A stretch of DNA of 64,000 nt from Neocallimastix lanati (nom. inval.). Taxonomy: Eukaryota > Neocallimastigomycota > Neocallimastigomycetes > Neocallimastigales > Neocallimastigaceae. Made by a program: the position numbers and the translations under genes. The stretch is taken from positions 659,501 through 723,500 of the forward strand of contig JACVTC010000021.1 of assembly GCA_016946835.1 (NCBI GenBank), read 5' to 3'. Under the pieces are notes generated by a model. That model was given only the letters and a program-made list of their open reading frames with translations. It was not told the origin of the DNA and did not search any database. Positions 20,326-31,490 of the stretch are shown piece after piece (position 1 is the stretch's first letter; each line of letters starts with the position of its first letter).

Positions 20326-21118
20326 AAAACATAATAATAAAATAATATTGATAAGAATCTTTTAATAAAATAACTATATAAATTATTTATAAAACAATTT
20401 AATAATAAAACTTATTTAATAATAAAATATAAAATAAAATAAAATATTATAACTAATTAAAAATTCTCTTTCGGAAATCTTTAGAATGATAAAGAATTCC
20501 TTAGAATCTTTTAGAAATAATTGAATAAACTATATAATAATAAAATATATAAAACTTATAAAACTTATTTAAAATATTATAAAACTATTACTAATAACTA
20601 ATTCTGTATTTTTAATTAATAATACAAATTAATAATATAATTTCCAAGTTAAGAGATTTATCTAATATAAATTTCTTAATTAATAATTTAGGGTCTTAAT
20701 TAAATAATTAAATTATAATTTTTATATTTAAATATCTTTAAAGTCCAATATCTCGTTATCTAGTTGTCCAATAAGGTTGATTTTAACATATGTTGTAGTT
20801 CTCGTCCTTAGCTTTCTACTGAATATAATTTTAGCGGGAAATCACAATATAATATTTCCATTATTTGTTGAGTTATCGTTGTTTTTCTTCATGTTATTTT
20901 TATCAAATTCTTAAGGGTTAAATTAAATTATCTGTAATAAATAAGTCCAAACCCTTTGGTTTCTAATTCTTTAATGTTTCTAATATTTATTTTTATAATT
21001 AAAATCGAATTAAAATAATTTTTGTTAATAACTAAATTAAATTTCAATTGATCTAATAGTGAATTTTAACTTCAAATCCACTAATATTCGTGACAATTAT
21101 TAATAATATTTTATACAA
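20326..21118. other. AT-rich stretch with no recognised gene
   Basis: Lies between the satellite and the CRESS element. It contains mildly more balanced sequence near 20690-20960 but no frame or motif that could be assigned. Part of it may belong to the viral insertion. Confidence 0.5.
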
Positions 21119-21136
21119 ATAAAGGTTATTAATTCA

Positions 21137-22124
21137 TTATTTACCAATATCATGGATGCTAAAGTGGTTCAGTGATATGAAGATATTAAACAATATCTTT
21201 TAAGTTTGAAAAACTTTCAATATCTTTTGGTAACTGAACACATTGGACAGGATAATAAACATTATCATGCTTATGTTCAGTATTCTAAGCCTGCTTATTT
21301 ATCTTATAGAAAACTACACGGTGCCCATGTAGATAAATGTTTTGGGTCTGCTCAGCAAAACATTAGATATCTTAAATGTGAAGATGATAAACATAAAATC
21401 TCTTGGAATTACTTATGAATAATTGATGAAGAAGGTGATCCTTTACTTAAAGGTGGTAATTATACTGTTGGTTATTTAGAATCTTTAGAAGATCCTTATG
21501 AATTACCTGCTATTCATTACAATATTTATAATAAAATACAAAATAAGAAGAGTGATGAAGCCTTCTATAATATGTTAGACTCTATTCAAGAAGACGCTTT
21601 AAGACCTATTGAAGTAATTTATTTTATTGGTAAACCTGGTAGTGGAAAAACTTAATGCTTATAAGTATGCTCTTGCTCATTTTGATAAAAAGGAAATTAC
21701 TAAAGTTACAATTTGTAATAATTTCTTTGAATTTGTTGGTTCTTGTGAAGATAAATGTTTAGTTGTTGAAGAATTTAGACCTTCTCAATTACATCCATCT
21801 AGCCTTCTTCAATTTACTGATAAATATGGTTATTCTTGTCCAATTAAAGGTGGTCATAAATATGTTAAACCGGAAATGATTATTATTTGTTCTATTATTC
21901 ATCCTTCTCGTTTATATAGAGAAGAGAAAGAAGAACTCAATGAACAATTTACTAGAAGAATTACTCATTTATATGAAGTTAATAGTAATCATAGTTATTA
22001 TGAAATACACTTAAACCAAGTTTGTATTGGTGGTTATCCCATTGGTTATCGTACTGACTTTAATCAACTCGAAGAGTATGAAGTCACCGATAATTGGGAT
22101 GGTACACGTACAATTATTAATTAG
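21137..22124 (+). pseudogene. rep: CRESS replication-associated protein (Rep), fossil
   Basis: The N-terminal part shows HUH rolling-circle endonuclease features: a possible motif I (LFTNI) near 21140, motif II HYHAYVQ near 21262, and motif III YLKCEDDKH with the nicking tyrosine near 21369. The C-terminal part shows superfamily 3 helicase signatures: Walker A GKPGSGKT near 21630, a Walker B-like LVVEEF near 21760, motif C-like MIIICS near 21879, and an arginine-finger-like FTRRIT near 21950. The order nuclease-helicase and the total of about 320 residues match Reps of the circovirus type. In a living virus it nicks the origin and unwinds DNA during rolling-circle replication. It is broken here (about two or three breaks). 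Confidence 0.8.
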
Positions 22125-22206
22125 AATAGTTATTTTATTTTTATTTATAAAAAAGAAATACATGTAATTAATAATTAATTAAATAAAAAATAAATAAAAA
22201 TTAAAA

Positions 22207-22926
22207 TTAAGTATTTGCATTTCCTTGTGCATTACTAGATGATGCACCTGTTCCTTGTGTTTCATTATTTGAAGTGTCTTGATCAACTTCCATTGCTGAT
22301 TTAATAGAAGTTTTAGTTGGTACTTCGAGTTTTTTAGCTTGGTCAGCTGTTGGTGTAAATAGATCAGTATCAGTTTTAAATTGATAAGTAAACTTTTGAT
22401 CCATTGCACACCATCTACAATCAAATTGCTCCCTAAACATTAATTTACCTGTTAAATTAACTACTTGATTGTGGTTAGCTGCACCTGATGCGCTAGTACC
22501 TGTTATACTACCCCATACCTTAAATAAACAACCACTTGTTATATCTTTTAAACCTATATTTCTAGTATTTGATGCTGTCACTGGATTACCTGATGCAAAC
22601 GCATTTAAACTTTTAGCATATCTATAACCCCAATACCCTCTATTTATTAATGCTTTTGGTTTATGTACAAATTTATGTGTCATACTAGCACCTGGTTGTA
22701 ATCTAAAAGTATGTTTTTTAACAATTTTACAATAGATATTAAATGGGTATGATTCTGTAGGTTTAAGTGATATATCATCTATTGTTTTTTGGTTAGGGTC
22801 TGATACTAGTGTCATATTTGCACTTGTATTAAGTGGATCTGAAGCACCTGTTGTTTGATTTAAACCTGCTTTAATTAATGCTAACGGAGTATGTCTGCTT
22901 ATACTATTACACTGGTTGTCACTGTA
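22207..22926 (-). CDS. cap: Capsid-like protein of the CRESS fossil
   Basis: An open minus-strand frame converging on Rep. From the ATG at 22815 it encodes 202 residues; the frame stays open upstream to about 22926 (HTPLALIKAGLNQTTG...), so the true start may lie there. The middle has alternating hydrophobic and polar segments with KKHTFRLQPGASMTHKFVHK and INRGYWGYRYAKS, the sort of pattern seen in single-jelly-roll CRESS capsids. The C-terminus is a disordered Asn/Ser/Gln tail. Assignment rests mainly on its position opposite Rep and its size, plus a general resemblance. A chance host frame is unlikely at this codon usage. Confidence 0.6.
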   Translation of the reverse strand, partial: YSDNQCNSISRHTPLALIKAGLNQTTGASDPLNTSANMTLVSDPNQKTIDDISLKPTESYPFNIYCKIVKKHTFRLQPGASMTHKFVHKPKALINRGYWGYRYAKSLNAFASGNPVTASNTRNIGLKDITSGCLFKVWGSITGTSASGAANHNQVVNLTGKLMFREQFDCRWCAMDQKFTYQFKTDTDLFTPTADQAKKLEVPTKTSIKSAMEVDQDTSNNETQGTGASSSNAQGNANT

Positions 22927-22935
22927 TCGAATATT

Positions 22936-23435
22936 GCTTTATATTTTTTAAAATAATATTTATAATAAAATAAATAAATGATTAAATAATTAATATATAG
23001 ATAAATTTATATTTTAATTATATGAATGCTAAATAATAACTTAAATAAATCTTAATTGAATAAATATTAATTAAATTATGAATAAGTAAATGGATATATA
23101 TAAATTAATAGATAAATTATATTTTAATAATTAAATATATTTTTTATTTTAAATTATATAACCAATCATGTAATATTTAGAATAGATTTTTGAATATAAA
23201 ACTCTATATATTATTTTATTTTGACTCTGGGTCGATATTAATATTCAATCAATAATAAAAATAAAGTTTTATAATTAAATACCTTGTCAATTAATATTTA
23301 ATTTTCTTTTATTTATTGATTCCTATAACAACATAGTGATTATAGTACCCAGTTCGTTACAGATACTTTTTTTTTCGAAGAGCAATATGGGTTATGAATA
23401 GTCTTGGAATGAGCAATTGTGTCTTCTTCTGAGAA
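22936..23435. other. AT-rich stretch with no recognised gene
   Basis: AT-rich to about 23330, then a more balanced segment leading into the coding scrap at 23436. No motif recognised. Confidence 0.5.
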
Positions 23436-23609
23436 TTATGTGGTAGGTATTGAAGAAACAGGTTTATACAGTCCAAAATCTAAGCTAGGGTTGTTCCTGA
23501 CGACTTCATTAATGGAATCAATAATTTTGCCATTCCAGCTCTCGATGTACCATTCAGGCCATACTTCCATGTTTAAAAATTCATAGTATTGCCAATTAAA
23601 CAACGATCT
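23436..23609 (-). pseudogene. Unrecognised protein-coding scrap, about 57 residues
   Basis: The minus strand reads an uninterrupted, normal-composition peptide (NWQYYEFLNMEVWPEWYIES, WNGKIIDSINEVVRNN, LDFGLYKPVSSIPTT) ending in TAA at 23436. Its four Trp and few Asn set it apart from the low-complexity frames around it, so it probably derives from a real gene. The family is not recognised. It sits directly next to a gypsy integrase fossil. Confidence 0.45.
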
Positions 23610-23634
23610 TCAGGTTCTACATTGTTATTAATAC

Positions 23635-23692
23635 AATTCGATTTTCAGTTAAACCATTAGACTCCTTATGATACAATACAGTAAATTTAACG

Positions 23693-23747
<55 letters not shown>

Positions 23748-24270
23748 CTATCCCTTGTAAGTCTTGATCATATCCCAGCCACAATAGACAACTAATATCA
23801 GACAAACTTTATAGCGGGTGTATCAGGATACAACAAAGTGCTCCCATGCCATATCATTTCGGCGTCGACGCTCTCAGTCACGGATTACAGAACCACAAGA
23901 TTTGGAGATGATGGATACGGCAAGCCACAACCACATACACTATAACATTATTTATTTACTACATTACCTTTCTCCAAATTAGGAAATCTATCCTAACACG
24001 TGATGCACACGCGAATACATTAACTAATGAGGATTTACAATACGCAGGAATCACCCCGCTTCAGGCAATGTATACGTACAACTGAGAAGCACGATCATAG
24101 TGTAGACGATGACTTGTTCGATTTAGGGTTAGGTCTTAAATTCTTTTTAGGCTGTCAAATGGATTATAATGGGTGTTAAGGTGGAATTGAAGATCAGAAA
24201 ATATTTTTATAAAATCGGAATTAAATTGTACACCATTGTCAGTTGTAATAGTACTTGGTGTACTGATAAA
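23635..24270 (-). mobile_element. Ty3/gypsy integrase fossil C2, split by an insertion
   Basis: Two pieces of the same integrase core as in C1 lie at 23640-23694 (YHKESNGLTENR) and about 24188-24270 (TITTDNGVQFNSDF). Between them is foreign sequence with a poly(T) tract. It is a broken relic; only part of the core remains. Confidence 0.7.
23695..24187 (-). mobile_element. Poly(A)-tailed insert inside fossil C2, possibly a retroposed copy
   Basis: About 490 bp that interrupts the integrase fossil. On the minus strand it ends in an exact run of 50 A (23695-23744). The body has clearly more G and C than its surroundings (for example GGCGTCGACGCTCTCAGTC near 23863). This is the form of a LINE, SINE or mRNA retroposed by target-primed reverse transcription. 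No reverse transcriptase, and no Pol III box, was recognised, so the source is unknown. A related short segment occurs near 51200. Confidence 0.45.
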
Positions 24271-24976
24271 GTACGCCTAGGTTCAAGTTCTCTTGTTGGG
24301 AGAAATTTTATTTTAAGTTATTTAATTAAATTTTTATTTATTTATTATTTAAAAATAATTGTAAAATTAACATGTATTTAATTATTATCTTGAAAATATA
24401 AAATAATTATAAAATAAATTTGGCATAAAACTGTACAAAGAATAATTATAAAGAATTATTCTTGTTTTTATATTTGTAATTCATAATAAACTATTTAATT
24501 AATTCTTTTAGAATTACTATTAAGTATTTAAAATATTTAATATAAAGTATAAAATAAAATATAAAATATTAAAATAAAATATTCATAAAATAATAATAAA
24601 AATATAAATTTATTAATTAATTAATAAAATATAAAATATTAATATAAATTAATAATTATTAAAAATAATTAAAAATATAATAAAATAAAATATCAATATA
24701 AAAATAATAAAAATAATAAAAAGACATTTATAAATTATTTCAATTTTAACATGACATAAAATTTATGTAATTTTATTTTTACATTAATTTTTATGCTCCT
24801 GCGTAATTTTATGTCTTTACATAATTTTAATTTTATCATGTTATTTTCCATCACGTTTTATTTATGTCACGAATTTGCAAATGATTTATTAATTTATTTT
24901 TATGTAATTATTAATAAAATAATTTTAATAATTAAAGTTTTTATTTACGTTTTATATCATTCGTCCCTTCTTTAGT
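24271..24976. other. AT-rich stretch with no recognised gene
   Basis: Almost entirely A/T. The short frames present are low complexity. Confidence 0.6.
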
Positions 24977-26351
24977 TACAACTATGGTATAGTTGAATTA
25001 AATTTTATTATATTTTTAATATTTACTGGTCTTTCTAAAGGTAATTTTGTATTTGGGTCTACTAATTTAACAGTATTAAATTGTTCTCCTGTAACTTCAT
25101 ATGGACCTACAAAATAAGGATCAAGTTTATATCTTGAAAAATTTCTAACTAAATCACTTATTTCAATTTCGTTTTGTTTATTCATACTTGTTATTTCTTC
25201 TCTTCGAGTTTCCCAATATTTATTTTTTTTTTTTATATTATTGCAGGCGTCTATAACCAATTTATTAAGATTAATAAAATTTTCAATTAATAATTCTTCT
25301 TTTCTTCCTTGTACATTCGAAATTGGAAGAGATGAAGCTAATTCAAATGGTTGTTGATCTCTTCTTCCATAAAGTAACTAGAAACTTGAATATTTAGTAA
25401 CTGAATTTTTTGAAGTTCTTAAAGGCCATAAAGCAAAAGGTAGGACAAGATCCCATTCTTTTTCTTTACTTGCTAATAGAAGTAATAATTTTCCTATTTC
25501 TCTATTACGATTTTCAGTTAGACCATTAGATTCATGATGATACGTTACAGTAAATTTAATGTATACGTCATACAAATCCAAAAATATTTTTGTAAAATCT
25601 GAATTAAATTGTACACCATTATCAGTTGTAATTGTGTTGGGTGTACCAAATCTTGCAAAAATTTGAGACAAAAAGTTGACGACGTCATGTGAAGTAATGG
25701 TAGATAGCGGTTGTGCTTCTACCCATTTTGTAAAGTAATCGACAATAACTATAATATATTGATGTCCACTACTGGTTTCTGGTAGTGGTCCTATTATATC
25801 TAAGCCCAAGTGCGTAAAAGGAGCTTCTACTTGAGTTGCGAATTTTTCCGTAGGTTCAGGAATTTTATTTCTTTTGTTTAATTGACAGTTTTTACAATTA
25901 GCAATAAACCTTTTGATCTACTGTCATTCCCTTCCAGTAGAAAGATTTTCGTAATCGTTCATAAGTTTTATTGAAACCTTCATGTCCGATGGCATGGGCT
26001 TTCCATATAAGATTGAATTTTTCTTCATTAGTGGTAATGATTTTTCTTAAATTATCCTCTTCTTTCAAATATTTACTACTATCAATATTTATATGATCAT
26101 TAACGAATTTTTGCATAAATTCAGTAATTATTTGAATTCTCTTCATCAATAGTTTCATTATTATTTTCATTTTCTTCAATATTATTATTATTATTAATAT
26201 TATTAGAATTAATAGTATTAATGGAATATATTTTATAAGTATTATTATTATATTCTTCACTTTTATTGTCTAGTATATTATCAATATATTTTATTGAATT
26301 ATTTTTCAATTGATTTATTTGGGGAGGTTGCATTACATCAATTTTATTCAC
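24977..26351 (-). mobile_element. Ty3/gypsy fossil C1: integrase half of pol
   Basis: Read on the minus strand, the pieces follow pol order: an Asn-rich linker (26.1-26.35 kb), an integrase zinc-finger region (HAIGHEGFNKTYERLRKSFY, near 25.96 kb), the catalytic core (GLDIIGPLPETSSGHQYIIV; TDNGVQF; NGLTENRNRE, 25.38-25.81 kb) and a GPY/F-type end (LDPYFVGPYEV, near 25.1 kb). It is a third gypsy sequence group, closest in motif to A. It is broken, with several breaks, and RT and RNase H are not seen. Confidence 0.85.
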
Positions 26352-26759
26352 GTGATATATGTAAATATGTGGCTATAGCTATATTATGCTACATAATATT
26401 ATTCTATTGTATTATTTTGTTATTTCAATTCTTAAATTAATTATTAAATGAATAATTAAATAAATCATATAATGGTTAGATTTTATGATTTTAATTCTTT
26501 TACTTAAATGTTATTAATAAAAGAATAATATAAAAATATAAATGTTATTAATAATTATTCTTTTATTTAAATATTATTAAAAAAATAATTATAATGTTAA
26601 AATTATTAATTATACATTGTATTTGAATATTTATTTAAACTGTATAAATTTAATATGCTTTATGAATTAAATTTTTGAGTGACAGAATTCTGATTATTTC
26701 GTTCGATCATTCCTCATTTCTTAATTATTTACTATAAAGTAATATTTATATTATATTAT
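26352..26759. other. AT-rich stretch with no recognised gene
   Basis: Separates gypsy fossil C1 from the MULE relic. It may contain the MULE terminal inverted repeat, which was not identified. Confidence 0.5.
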
Positions 26760-28110
26760 TTAAATCAGTTAAACAATTAAACCACAAATTAATAATATTA
26801 TTTCTATCACATTTAGCATCAATTAACTTGGCTTCAATATTTTTGGAGCGTTCAATTAAGACACTAATTTCATTAGCTTTATTTATTGCTCTTTTTTTAT
26901 TTTCCGAATTCCTCTTATTTTTCTTTGATAATCATAATATGATAATTGTTCAAGTTCATTTAATTTATCTATTAATTCATAAAAAGATGGTTTTGTTAGA
27001 AATAAATTATTTAAATAATTATTGAGTGATGATGCATTGTTTGCTATATGTTCCATATTATTATAATAATTCCCAATTTTCATATCATAATCAATTAAAT
27101 ATGTTTTATAAAAATATTCTAAAAATTTTAAAAATTGACAATAATTATTTTTAAAGGAATTAATTTTAATTATAACATAAATATCAAATATGTATTCAGG
27201 ATTTATAAATGGTAAATTTGAAATAGCTTTATAATAAATAAATATATTATTATCATTTTACTTCATTATAGCATAATTTATTTTTTTAATTTCTAGTGAT
27301 TTTTTATAATGCCAAATGCAATATTTAATATTTGTATTAGGAAATATTATTTTTGCTGCTTTAGATATGTCCCTTTCAAAATCACAATGCAAATTTTTTG
27401 GTTCAATTATAGTATTATTGTTACATGTATTAGCATTTTTTTTTAACTTTTCATATAATATTTTATATGTTTCTTGTTCTTTATTTTTTAATATTGCAAA
27501 AGAAGTAGTGTAAATATTATCTAATTCTTTAACATAAGTTCTTGTAATAAATATTTGATAACTAAATTTAGGGGAAATAAAAAATGTACCATCAACAAAT
27601 ATATCATCATTATATTCCCTAAATAATTTTACTTGAAAAGGGGATTGAAAAATTATCAAATTAAAATTTATGAATATCATAAAATTTTCACCTCGCTTTG
27701 TTTTATAATACTCAGATTCACTAGGAATCTCAGCAAATGTTGTTACATTGGATGATAGTTTTTTATTTAAATTTCTTGATATTTTGGATTTAATTGAATT
27801 ATATTCTGGACATAAGTCCCATTTCTTTAGAAATTTTATTATATAGGGGTTTTATTTTTATACCAAAAGGAATTGAACTTTTTTCAATTCCATCTTTAAT
27901 TTTATGTTTCATTAAAGATAGAGATACATCGTATTCTTTTTCAGGATGATTATGTGAACTATCATATTTTAAGATTTCTTTCTTATCATTTAAAATAAGA
28001 TTTACATTTATTTATTTTTTATATTCGGTATATTTATAAACTTTGGAATTATCTTTTCTTACATATGAAAAATTAAATTTATATTTTTATTAATAATAAT
28101 TTGCTCTTTT
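26760..28110 (-). mobile_element. Mutator-like (MULE) DNA transposon relic with FLYWCH-type N-terminus
   Basis: Reading leftward on the minus strand: a FLYWCH-like zinc-binding region near 27.9-28.1 kb (NSKVYKYTEYKK, SSHNHPEKEYD), then the MULE transposase core at 27258-27680, then a C-terminal helical part at 26883-27083. The core has the first catalytic Asp in VDGTFFISPKFSYQIF, the second in LHCDFERDISKAAKIIFP, and the CIWHYKKS zinc/His motif. NNMEHIANNASSLNN probably holds the catalytic Glu. Stop codons and frame changes separate the three parts (for example stops after YAIMK near 27258 and after KKEQ near 26883), so it is dead. Terminal inverted repeats were not found. Confidence 0.75.
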
Positions 28111-28895
28111 CCCTTGTTAGACTCACATCAATAATTAGATTTTCTTCTATTTCTATATTTTTATAAATATTTTTTAATTATATAATTAAATTATTATATA
28201 TTAATTATCCAATATTATTCTTAATATTAATTTTGAAAAATTAGTTTTTCAAATAAATAAATAAATAAAGAATGTAATATGTATAAGTATATAAAATAAA
28301 ATAAATTATAATAAAAAAAATAAATATTGAATGTAATAATATAAAAGTAAAAGTATATAAAATAAAATGAAATAAATATTTATTATTTTTTTTATTAAAG
28401 AATATTAAAAACAATTTATTTTTAAAAATAAAATGTTTTATTTAATTATATATGTTAGAAAGAAAAAAAAAACATTTATATTTAATGAGATTATTAACAA
28501 CCAATAATATTAAATTACATCATTACTTGAATATAAAAAAATGTAAAAAATTTTCATTCTAAAACATTGTTCTTTAATATTCTTTAAAAAATAAAAAATA
28601 GATATTTATTTTATTTTATTTTATTTTTCCTTTCTTTTATTTTATATACTTAAATTATTACATAAATAAATAAATAATTTATTTATTTATTTATTTATTT
28701 ATACATTTTTTTTTACATGGCGTTAACAAAAAATTTTACAAGCCATTAAAAATAAATGGCGTATTGAAAATTTGTATTTTAAAAATTGGCAAAATGTACC
28801 ACATTCGATTTATTTGTCCTTTTAATTGACATAGATCATTAAAATTATGTTTTTCGTACATAGAAGAATTACCTTGGTTATATTGTAATATATAG
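28111..28895. other. AT-rich stretch with no recognised gene
   Basis: Low-complexity A/T sequence, including TAAA/TTTA microsatellite tracts near 28250-28270 and 28660-28700. No gene recognised. Confidence 0.6.
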
Positions 28896-30480
28896 GAATT
28901 TATTTTATAATATCTTTTCTGTCTTTTGAAGGTAGTCTTGAAAGAGTGTCTATGAAAACATTTTTCTTTCTTTTTTCATATTTTAGTTCAATTTTATATT
29001 TATTAAATTCTTCTATCTAATGCATGTATCTTCCTTTATTTGGAATAGTATTTTTGTAAAATCCTAATAGTGGTTTATGATTCGTAATGAATATAGTTGG
29101 TTTCTTGTTACCAATTAAGTACTGACGGAATTTTTGGATTGCATAATTAATAGACAAATCTTCAAGATCAGTTAGAGAATAATTATTTTCTGGAGGTGAT
29201 AAGGTACAAATTGGATGTTCTAATTTGTCTTCTTCCACCTGTAAGAGGACAGCACCGATATCTTGAGTAGAGGCATCTGTTCTAACAATAAATTCTTTAT
29301 CAAAATCAGGATAACATAATATAGGATCAGAAAGTAAACAATGACAAATGTCTTCAAAGGATTCATTACGTTCTGAAGTCCATATGTATGGTTGGTTTTT
29401 CTTAAGTAGTTTAAAAAGTGATTCAGCTCTAATAGAGAAATTTTGTATGAATTTTCTGTAATAACTAGCAAGACCAAGGAAAGATGTTCATTAACATTTT
29501 TGGGAGCTTCCCAAAGGGCTATACTTTGAACTTTAGAAGGAACAGTTTTTAAACCATTAGGGGTAAGAACATGACCTAAGACTTCAATTGATTCTTGGAA
29601 AATTTTGCATTTTTGAAGATTGAGGGAGAAATTATACTTGGAGAATATTTCAAATACTTGTTTTAAATGTTCAAGATGTTCTTCAATAGAAGTAGAATAT
29701 ACAACTATGTCATCGATGTAAACGAATAAGCATTTACCAATGAGGGGTAAAAGGATTCTGTTCATCTCCCTTTGAAAGGTAGCTGGAGCATTAGTTAAAC
29801 CGAAAGGCATAACAACAAAATTATAGTTTCCAAATTTTGTTGTAAAAGAAGTTTTTTCGATATCTCTGGAATTCATTGGGATTTGATGATAACCCAAATA
29901 TAAGTCAAAGGATGAAAATATTTTAGCACCTCTAACTAAAGATACAAGTTCATCGATGAAAGGAAATGCATATGAATCATTAATAGTAATTTCATTAAGT
30001 CTTCTATAGTCTATGCATAATCACCATTTCCCATTTTTCTTTCTGACTAATAAAACAGGAAATGACCAAATGGAATGCGAGGGAATAATTAAGCCTTTAT
30101 TAAGTAAGGATATAATTTCTTCTTTTAGAATATCAAAATGCTCTTTTGATAATTTATAAGGTTTTAATTTAATAGGTTTTTCAGTAGTAGTAATTATTTA
30201 ATGTAGTTCAATTTTAGTAGTTGTTAGCTGACTTAATGATGCTGCCATACAGTTTTTGTATTGATTAATAAGACTTTCAAATTTTGATTTAACTTTATCT
30301 AGAACAAAATTAAGAATTTCATTTACGGTAGCGTTAAATTCACGAATTTCTTCATCTTCTTTAGATAAGTAAATAGTATTCATTAAGGGAATATTACTTG
30401 TATTATTAGAATTATTTATCTGGATTATCTTTTTAAGACTTTTACTTGTTTTCTGATATATGAAATCATCATCTGGATCA
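28896..30480 (-). mobile_element. Ty3/gypsy fossil B3: RT-RNase H part of pol
   Basis: Minus-strand sequence closely matching element B1 pol from about residue 311 to the end of RNase H. It includes YHQIPMNSRDIEKTSFTTKF, YIDDIVVYSTSIEEHLEHLK and TIFITNHKPLLGFYKNT. Long stretches are nearly identical to B1, so it is a fairly young copy, but it is broken by several breaks. Its right end matches the point at which B2 stops. Confidence 0.88.
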
Positions 30481-30785
30481 AAAAAATCAGATAATTCAAA
30501 TAATTCAAATCAAATAAATTCCAATATTAATTCCAATCAGAATGTAAACAACAATTTAAATAACTTTATTCAAATTAATAAAAATAATCAATTAAATAAT
30601 CAAAATGATCAAAAGAATAATTCAAAATTTAAATCTAAATGGTCAAATAAATGAAACAATAAAAAATTAAAATCAAAATAATTTTTTTAATTTTACTATA
30701 ATTAAAAATAAAAATAATATAAATAAAGATTCATTTAATGTTGAAAGATTAATAGACAAAAAGGAAAATAAAGAATCAAAGTAAA
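30481..30785 (+). pseudogene. Asn/Gln-rich coding-like fragment
   Basis: A plus-strand stretch of about 100 codons reading NNSNQINSNINSNQNVN and, after a stop at 30655, FFNFTIIKNKNN and FNVERLIDKKENK. The composition resembles the Asn-rich tails of retroelement Gag proteins, but no knuckle or domain was seen. The family is not recognised. Confidence 0.3.
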
Positions 30786-31318
30786 ATAAAAAATAAGTTA
30801 AATATAACAAAATATTATAATAAATATAAAAAACGCTGAAGTACAAATTATTTTTTTTTATTTTTTATTTTATTTTATTTTTTTTTAAATTTTATTATTT
30901 ATATTTATAATAATACTTTAAGCCGCAAGGGTTAATAAAATATTTATATTTAAAAAGGTTTTAATAAAGAAATTAAGTTTTATTAACTAAGAAATTAAAA
31001 TAAAAAACATAAAGGAAAGAATATTTTTTATTAAGAATTTTACTCATATTTATTGTTTTTCAAAAGTAAAAGTTATTAAAAAATAAAAAATAAAAGTTTC
31101 TAAAAAGTTCTTAAAAATAGAAAAATTTAGATAAAATACAAAATGATAGAATTAAGAATATAATAGAATAAATTTTAATTAAACAAAAGAATTATTAAGA
31201 AATTATAGTAATTTCTTGAACTATAAAGAAACTTCTAGATCTTTTAGATAAAATTATAAAATAATAAAAAGTACAAATCGAAATATAAGTAGTTTAATTC
31301 ATGGTATTAGTTACTTAC
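30786..31318. other. AT-rich stretch with no recognised gene
   Basis: No frame or motif that can be assigned. Confidence 0.6.
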
Positions 31319-31490
31319 AACTATACCAGTAATAGTATTTCTTAAATTTTTGATAAGGGGGTAACTAAATACCTTTTATTTCCTATTAAATACTCTTATT
31401 TGTTAACTATACCAGTAATAGTATTTCTTAAATTTTTGATAAGGGGGTAACTAAATACCTTTTATTTCCTATTAAATACTCTTATTTGTT
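31319..31490. repeat. Tandem duplication of an 86-bp unit
   Basis: Two adjacent 86-bp copies (31319-31404 and 31405-31490) begin AACTATACCAGTAATAG and appear identical. Their CTAAATACCTT.TATTTCCTATTAAATACTCTTA portion also occurs at the outer edge of the long palindrome near 19284, so the unit derives from a dispersed repeat. Confidence 0.9.

Larger units (their letters stand above)
21119..22935. mobile_element. Fossil CRESS-DNA virus genome (Rep plus capsid-like gene)
   Basis: About 1.8 kb with higher coding density than its surroundings. A Rep-type gene reads rightward and a capsid-like gene reads leftward, with their 3' ends about 82 bp apart. That ambisense convergent layout and size are those of circovirus-like, circular Rep-encoding ssDNA viruses opened near the origin. 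Rep is broken (about two or three breaks); the capsid-like frame looks open. No convincing origin stem-loop was found. It could be an endogenised virus or a related Rep-bearing plasmid, but the capsid-like partner favours a virus. Age appears moderate: motifs are crisp despite the breaks. Confidence 0.75.

Noticed and set aside
22902-22910. TACTATTAC, matching the NANTATTAC origin nonanucleotide of CRESS viruses
   Set aside because: No flanking inverted repeat forms a stem, and it lies in the upstream extension of the capsid-like frame; likely chance.
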